From the NCBI GenBank assembly GCA_949739465.1, contig CATIYQ010000094.1, forward strand, positions 1 to 27,838: 27,838 nucleotides of DNA, written 5' to 3'. Below the pieces are notes generated by a model that did not search any database, had not been told where the DNA came from, and saw nothing but the letters and a program-made list of their open reading frames with translations. Positions 24,131 through 27,838 of the stretch are shown here, in pieces; position 1 is the first letter of the stretch; each line of letters starts with the position of its first letter. Made by a program: the position numbers and the translations under genes. Source of the DNA: an uncultured Peptococcaceae bacterium. GTDB taxonomy: Bacteria > Bacillota > Dehalobacteriia > UBA4068 > JAAVYR01.

Positions 24131-24160
24131 TATTATGGGAAATTTTTTTCCTTTTTATTC
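24131..24160 (-). promoter_or_regulatory. Sigma-G-like promoter of the ger operon
   Basis: Minus strand: GAATA (24160-24156), 18-nt spacer, CATAATA (24137-24131). These match the known sigma-G pattern (GnATA-like -35, CATnnTA -10) in elements and spacing. This is where a forespore promoter for gerA is expected. Confidence 0.6.
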
Positions 24161-24178
24161 CCGAGTGCGTTTCCATAA

Positions 24179-24211
24179 AAAAACAACTAAGCAAAACGCT
24201 TAGTTGTTTTT
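24179..24211 (-). terminator. Terminator after purD
   Basis: AAAAACAACTAAGC (24179-24192) pairs perfectly with GCTTAGTTGTTTTT (24198-24211) around a 5-nt loop, with further T on the minus strand. It separates the purine cluster from the ger operon. Confidence 0.9.
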
Positions 24212-24230
24212 ATCTTTATTTTTCTTTTTT

Positions 24231-25499
24231 CTAACGGTTTAAGGCACGATGTCCGATATCTTTCCGATAAAAAGCGTCCTTGAAAGAGATTTTTTCTACA
24301 GTAGCATAGGCAGATTGGATGGCCTCTGCAATGGTTGCGGCTCTTGCCGTAACTCCCAGCACTCTACCGCCTGCCGTGACGATTTTTTCATTCTTCTCAG
24401 CGGTTCCGGCATGAAATACAGTTGTTGTTTCATTATCCAATCCGTCAAGCCCCAAGATTTCTTCACCTTTGGCATATTTGCCAGGATACCCTCCGGCTAC
24501 CATGACAACGCATACGGCAGATTCTTCATGCCACCGAATCTCGATATTCTGCAATTTTCCGTCTAAGATTGCTTCGATAATATCGACTAAATCCGTTTCC
24601 AGCCGCATCATAATAGGCTGAGTTTCCGGGTCGCCGAAGCGAGCGTTATATTCTAATACTTTTGGACCTTCTGCCGTTACCATAAGCCCCGCATAAATCA
24701 CCCCCTGATAGAGTCTGCCTTCTGCTCTCAACGCGTCAATGGTCGGTTGTAAAATGGTTCTCTGCACTTCTTCTGCTAAATCTTCCGTGTAAATAGGCGC
24801 AGGGGAATATGCTCCCATGCCGCCAGTATTCGGACCGTCATCTCCGTCAAAGACCCGTTTATGGTCTTGGGCACTGACCATAGGCACCACGGTAAAACCG
24901 TCGGTAAAAGCTAAAATGCTTACTTCTTCCCCGTCTAAATATTCTTCGATAACCACAACACTGCCTGCATCACCAAAGATATTATCTTCCATAATATCTT
25001 TGACTGCTTGGATTGCCGTTTCTTCATCAAATGCAACGACAACACCCTTTCCTGCAGCCAGTCCATCGGCTTTCACCACAATAGGCGCGCCCCATTCTTT
25101 GATACAGGCAATTGCATCTTCCGCATTAGTAAAAGTTCCGTACTTGGCAGTAGGAATATTGTATTTCGCCATTAAGTCTTTGGATAACGCCTTAGATCCT
25201 TCAATAGCAGCAGCCCGCTTACTGGGCGCAAAGATTTTTAACCCTGCCGCTTGGAAACGGTCGGCAATGCCTTCCATAAGAGGCGCTTCCGGACCAACTA
25301 CCGTTAAATCAATGGAATTTACCACAGCAAATGCCAGGAGCTTTTCTACATCGTCTGCTGTAATCGGAATATTTTCCGCTAAGCTTGCTGTCCCTGCATT
25401 ACCAGGAGCGCAATAAAGTTTATCTACTTTGGGGCTTTGGGCGAGCTTCCACACGAGAGCATGTTCTCTGCCGCCGCCGCCTACAACCAATACCTTCAT
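24231..25499 (-). CDS. purD: Phosphoribosylamine-glycine ligase (GAR synthetase)
   Basis: Second step of IMP synthesis: phosphoribosylamine + glycine + ATP gives GAR. The 422-residue ATP-grasp enzyme starts MKVLVVGGGGREHALVWKL. It contains KALSKDLMAKYNIPTA, the ATP-grasp block PIVVKADGLAAGKGVVVA, and QDHKRVFDGDDGPNTGGMGAYSP. The Mg-site stretch VLEYNARFGDPETQ and the C-terminal domain complete it. Start ATG at 25499 has TAGGAGG 5 nt upstream. It follows purH by 32 nt and is the last gene of the purM-purN-purH-purD run, closed by a strong terminator. Confidence 0.97.
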   Translation of the reverse strand: MKVLVVGGGGREHALVWKLAQSPKVDKLYCAPGNAGTASLAENIPITADDVEKLLAFAVVNSIDLTVVGPEAPLMEGIADRFQAAGLKIFAPSKRAAAIEGSKALSKDLMAKYNIPTAKYGTFTNAEDAIACIKEWGAPIVVKADGLAAGKGVVVAFDEETAIQAVKDIMEDNIFGDAGSVVVIEEYLDGEEVSILAFTDGFTVVPMVSAQDHKRVFDGDDGPNTGGMGAYSPAPIYTEDLAEEVQRTILQPTIDALRAEGRLYQGVIYAGLMVTAEGPKVLEYNARFGDPETQPIMMRLETDLVDIIEAILDGKLQNIEIRWHEESAVCVVMVAGGYPGKYAKGEEILGLDGLDNETTTVFHAGTAEKNEKIVTAGGRVLGVTARAATIAEAIQSAYATVEKISFKDAFYRKDIGHRALNR

Positions 25500-25531
25500 A
25501 TTTTCCTCCTAAAAGGCTCATGCCTGCTCTC

Positions 25532-27073
25532 TTAATGTCTGAAATGTCTTGTTCCTGTAAATATCATGGCAATGCCATGTTGGTTGGCAGCTTGGATAGA
25601 TTCCTCATCACGAATAGAGCCGCCCGGCTGCACAATAGCTTTGATACCGGCTTTTGCCGCCTGGTCGATGGTATCCCTAAAGGGGAAGAAGGCGTCGGAG
25701 GCAAGAACCGCGCCGTTAGCCTTTTCTCCTGCTTGGGCAAAAGCAATGTTCGCAGAGCCAACCCGATTCATCTGCCCCGCGCCCACACCAATGGCTTGCT
25801 TATCTTTGGCTACTACAATCGCATTAGATTTTACATGTTTTACCACCCGCCATGCAAAGCCCAGTTCTTCCATTTGCTCCGGTGTTGGTTGCGTATCAGT
25901 CACTACCTGCCAAGTAGTGCTATCTTCTGCTTCGTTGTCTGCATCCTGCAATAAGAAGCCGCCGTTTACACGCTTCACATCTAGACCATTATAGCTATTG
26001 CCGCTAAATTCTCCTGTTTCCAATAAACGAATATTGGCTTTTTTCGTCAGGATTTCCAATGCATCCGGTGCAAACTCCGGCGCAATAACCGCCTCCAAGA
26101 AAGTCTTGCTGATTTCTGTAGCAGTCGCCGCGTCTACCGTACGATTTAAGCCCACAATACCGCCGAAGGCAGAGACAGAGTCGCAAGCATACGCCTTTTG
26201 ATACGCGTCACAAATATCAGCGCCAATACTTGTCCCACATGGATTGGTATGTTTAATTACGACAGCAGCAGGTTGGGTAAATTCTTTTACCAATTCCAGT
26301 GCAGCATTTAAGTCTACAATGTTGTTATAGGAGAGTTCTTTACCGTGAAGTTGTTTTGCGGTGGCAACGCATACGCCTTTTGCTCCTAAACTACGATAGA
26401 AAGCAGCCCCCTGATGAGGATTTTCCCCATAACGCATATCCTGGATTTTTTCTCCGGCAAGAATCATGGTTTCCGGGAATTTTTCCCCAAAGCCGGTTTG
26501 TTCTTTCAAATAGTTTGAGATAAAGCTATCATATTCTGCTGTATGAGTAAAAGCTTCTGCAGCCAATTCTAATCTGGTTTTTTCGTCGATTTCCCCTTTT
26601 TCCTTCAACATATGGATAATCATGTCATACCGTTCCGGGTTTACCACAATCGCCACATATTTGTTGTTTTTGGCAGCAGCGCGCACCATAGTCGGTCCGC
26701 CAATGTCAATATTTTCGATAGCGTCAGCCAGCGTCACATCAAGTTTTGCAATCGTTTGACGGAAAGGATAAAGATTGACAACCACCAGGTCAATAGGAAC
26801 AATGCCCAAATCTTCCAGTTGCGCTAAGTGTTCCGGCGTACGCATGGCAAGAATACCGCCATGAACAAAGGGATGAAGGGTTTTTACCCGTCCCCCTAAA
26901 ATTTCCGGAAAGCCTGTTACGTCCGTCACATAGGTAGCAGGAATGCCCGCTTCTTGAATGGTTTTAAAGGTGCCGCCGGTAGAAACGATTTCATAATCCA
27001 AGGCAGCTAATTCCCTGGCAAAATCAACCACACCGGTTTTATCAGAAACGCTGATGATTGCTCTTTTCTTCAT
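25532..27073 (-). CDS. purH: Bifunctional AICAR transformylase / IMP cyclohydrolase
   Basis: Catalyses the last two steps to IMP. The 513 residues comprise an N-terminal MGS-like cyclohydrolase domain (SVSDKTGVVDFARELAAL, VSTGGTFKTI, GGRVKTLHPFVHGGIL; about 1-195). The C-terminal transformylase has RYGENPHQGAAFYR, the catalytic KHTNPCG motif, AFGGIVGLNRTVD and GAGQMNRVGSA. Length is normal and all core motifs are present. Start ATG at 27073 has GGGAGGAG about 7 nt upstream. It lies 22 nt after purN and 32 nt before purD, so it is co-transcribed with them. Confidence 0.97.
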   Translation of the reverse strand: MKKRAIISVSDKTGVVDFARELAALDYEIVSTGGTFKTIQEAGIPATYVTDVTGFPEILGGRVKTLHPFVHGGILAMRTPEHLAQLEDLGIVPIDLVVVNLYPFRQTIAKLDVTLADAIENIDIGGPTMVRAAAKNNKYVAIVVNPERYDMIIHMLKEKGEIDEKTRLELAAEAFTHTAEYDSFISNYLKEQTGFGEKFPETMILAGEKIQDMRYGENPHQGAAFYRSLGAKGVCVATAKQLHGKELSYNNIVDLNAALELVKEFTQPAAVVIKHTNPCGTSIGADICDAYQKAYACDSVSAFGGIVGLNRTVDAATATEISKTFLEAVIAPEFAPDALEILTKKANIRLLETGEFSGNSYNGLDVKRVNGGFLLQDADNEAEDSTTWQVVTDTQPTPEQMEELGFAWRVVKHVKSNAIVVAKDKQAIGVGAGQMNRVGSANIAFAQAGEKANGAVLASDAFFPFRDTIDQAAKAGIKAIVQPGGSIRDEESIQAANQHGIAMIFTGTRHFRH

Positions 27074-27095
27074 ATTCTTTCTCCTCCCTATCTTC

Positions 27096-27704
27096 TTATT
27101 TATCTATGGTTACTTTTCTGCCGTTTAAGTGTACGCGTCCCTCAGAAATCCATTGCAACACTTCCGGCAATAGCTGATGTTCCTGTTCCAAAATGCGAGC
27201 AGCTAAGGTTTCTTCCGTGTCGTCGTCTAAGACAGGTACTACCCGCTGGGCAATAATAGGACCGGAATCCAAACCGTCATCCACAAAATGAACGGTACAG
27301 CCGCTGACTTTCACACCGTATTCCACCGCCTGTCGCTGCCCATGGAGCCCAGGGAAAGAAGGCAACAACGCCGGATGAATATTAATAACCCGTTTGCGGA
27401 ATTTCTTCAAAAGCTCCTTGGTAACAATACGCATATAACCAGCTAAAACCAAAAAATCCACATTAAAATCCTCTAGCAATTCTGCCATAGCGCCGTCAAA
27501 GTCCTCTCTGGTCTTGTAATTTGACGGATGCATGGGAAGACAAGGAATTTTATGCTTCTCTGCCCTTGCTAAAGCATAGGCTTCTGGCTTATCGCTAAGT
27601 ACCACATGAATATCTGCATCTAATTTTCCTGCTTCAATAGCGTCAATAATAGCCTGTAAATTGCTGCCATTGCCAGACGCCAGCACTCCTAATTGCAACC
27701 GCAT
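27096..27704 (-). CDS. purN: Phosphoribosylglycinamide formyltransferase (folate-dependent)
   Basis: Third step of IMP synthesis: GAR + 10-formyl-THF gives FGAR. The 202-residue product starts MRLQLGVLASGNGSNLQAI. Catalytic residues Asn108 and His110 (VINIHPALLPSFPGLHG) and Asp146 (DDGLDSGPI) align with Asn106, His108 and Asp144 of the E. coli enzyme. Start ATG at 27704 has AAAGGAGG 7 nt upstream; an in-frame start at 27755 is rejected because it precedes this SD. It lies 72 nt after purM. Confidence 0.96.
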   Translation of the reverse strand: MRLQLGVLASGNGSNLQAIIDAIEAGKLDADIHVVLSDKPEAYALARAEKHKIPCLPMHPSNYKTREDFDGAMAELLEDFNVDFLVLAGYMRIVTKELLKKFRKRVINIHPALLPSFPGLHGQRQAVEYGVKVSGCTVHFVDDGLDSGPIIAQRVVPVLDDDTEETLAARILEQEHQLLPEVLQWISEGRVHLNGRKVTIDK

Positions 27705-27729
27705 TGCAATGCCTCCTTTGCACAAAAGA

Positions 27730-27766
27730 AACTGATAGCCTATGCTTCCCCCCACAACTACCAGTT
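27730..27766 (-). repeat. Imperfect hairpin between purM and purN
   Basis: Minus strand: AACTGGTAG (27766-27758) can pair with CTATCAGTT (27738-27730), with one G-U pair and a 19-nt loop, followed by TCTTTTG. It is too weak to be a convincing terminator; it may be an mRNA stability or processing element. Confidence 0.35.
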
Positions 27767-27776
27767 TTCTTTGTTC

Positions 27777-27838
27777 TTATTTGAATTCTACAATACCATT
27801 ACCCTCTGTCATTTCACCCATAACAAAGGCTTCTGGAC
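27777..27838 (-). CDS. purM: Phosphoribosylformylglycinamidine cyclo-ligase, C-terminal end only
   Basis: Only the last 20 codons are in the window: they read PEAFVMGEMTEGNGIVEFK and a TAA stop at 27777. The pattern resembles the end of AIR synthetase (the A-[WYF]-V-[IM]-G-E-[VM] block). The position immediately upstream of purN is the standard place for purM. The identification depends mostly on gene order, since so little sequence is visible. Confidence 0.7.
   Translation of the reverse strand, partial: PEAFVMGEMTEGNGIVEFK

Noticed and set aside
24817..25416. Long plus-strand ORF inside purD (199 codons), and similar antisense ORFs in purL, purH, gatA and ligA
   Set aside because: All are shadows of strongly conserved genes, rich in Ser/Pro/Thr from antisense codon bias, without SD or family resemblance.
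27730..27766. Terminator between purM and purN
   Set aside because: The stem is short with a 19-nt loop and a broken T-tract; an internal operon element is more likely.
1..27838. CRISPR array, tRNA/rRNA genes, insertion sequences, prophage or defence island
   Set aside because: No direct-repeat array, cloverleaf-like sequence, transposase, integrase or phage gene was seen; nearly all of the window is ordinary chromosomal genes.

Overview
The window reads as chromosomal DNA of an endospore-forming, anaerobic or facultative Bacillota. The signs are a gerA-type germinant-receptor operon behind a sigma-G-like promoter, a PPi-dependent phosphofructokinase, GatCAB, a single-chain PurL of about 1,260 residues, strong Shine-Dalgarno (SD) sites, and transcription attenuators and riboswitches with Rho-independent terminators. 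A spore-forming Negativicutes or clostridial lineage is my best guess. That guess comes from protein flavour, not from a search.

Layout. Almost everything is on the minus strand; only a 70-residue membrane protein (3760-3972) and purL (9562-13356) run on plus. From 1 to 1473 lies an Lsa-type ABC-F ribosome-protection ATPase, cut at its C-terminus by the window edge, with its own promoter and an antibiotic-type attenuator leader. Next come pfp-ppiB (operon), the small plus-strand membrane gene, a DUF308/HdeD-like membrane protein, and a CaCA-family cation antiporter. A yybP-ykoY (Mn2+) riboswitch precedes the antiporter. The gatC-gatA-gatB operon follows, with a 35-codon putative membrane ORF at its end, then divergent purL. 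After purL come an operon of a HypB-like GTPase and a NimA-like flavoprotein, then pcrA-ligA, then an isolated HisA-like gene. A spore-germination operon follows (gerA, gerC, gerB and a small two-helix D-type gene). The window ends with purine genes in the transcription order purM (end only), purN, purH, purD.

How the genes work together. purM, purN, purH, purD and purL are steps of de novo IMP synthesis. purL is detached from the cluster and sits head to head with gatCAB. pcrA and ligA are a repair and replication pair. The ger operon belongs to the forespore programme and is insulated from purD by a strong terminator.

I see no clearly new multi-gene system. The observations most worth a second look are: (a) the HypB-like GTPase lacks the Cys/His/Cys metal ligands of the family and shares an operon with a flavin-binding protein; (b) the orphan HisA-like barrel has catalytic Asp8 replaced by Glu and the usual active-site Thr replaced by His; (c) the CaCA antiporter is under a Mn2+ riboswitch; (d) the ABC-F gene has a leader-peptide/terminator arrangement; (e) several very small membrane-protein genes are present. 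No tRNA, rRNA, CRISPR array, insertion sequence or prophage was seen.
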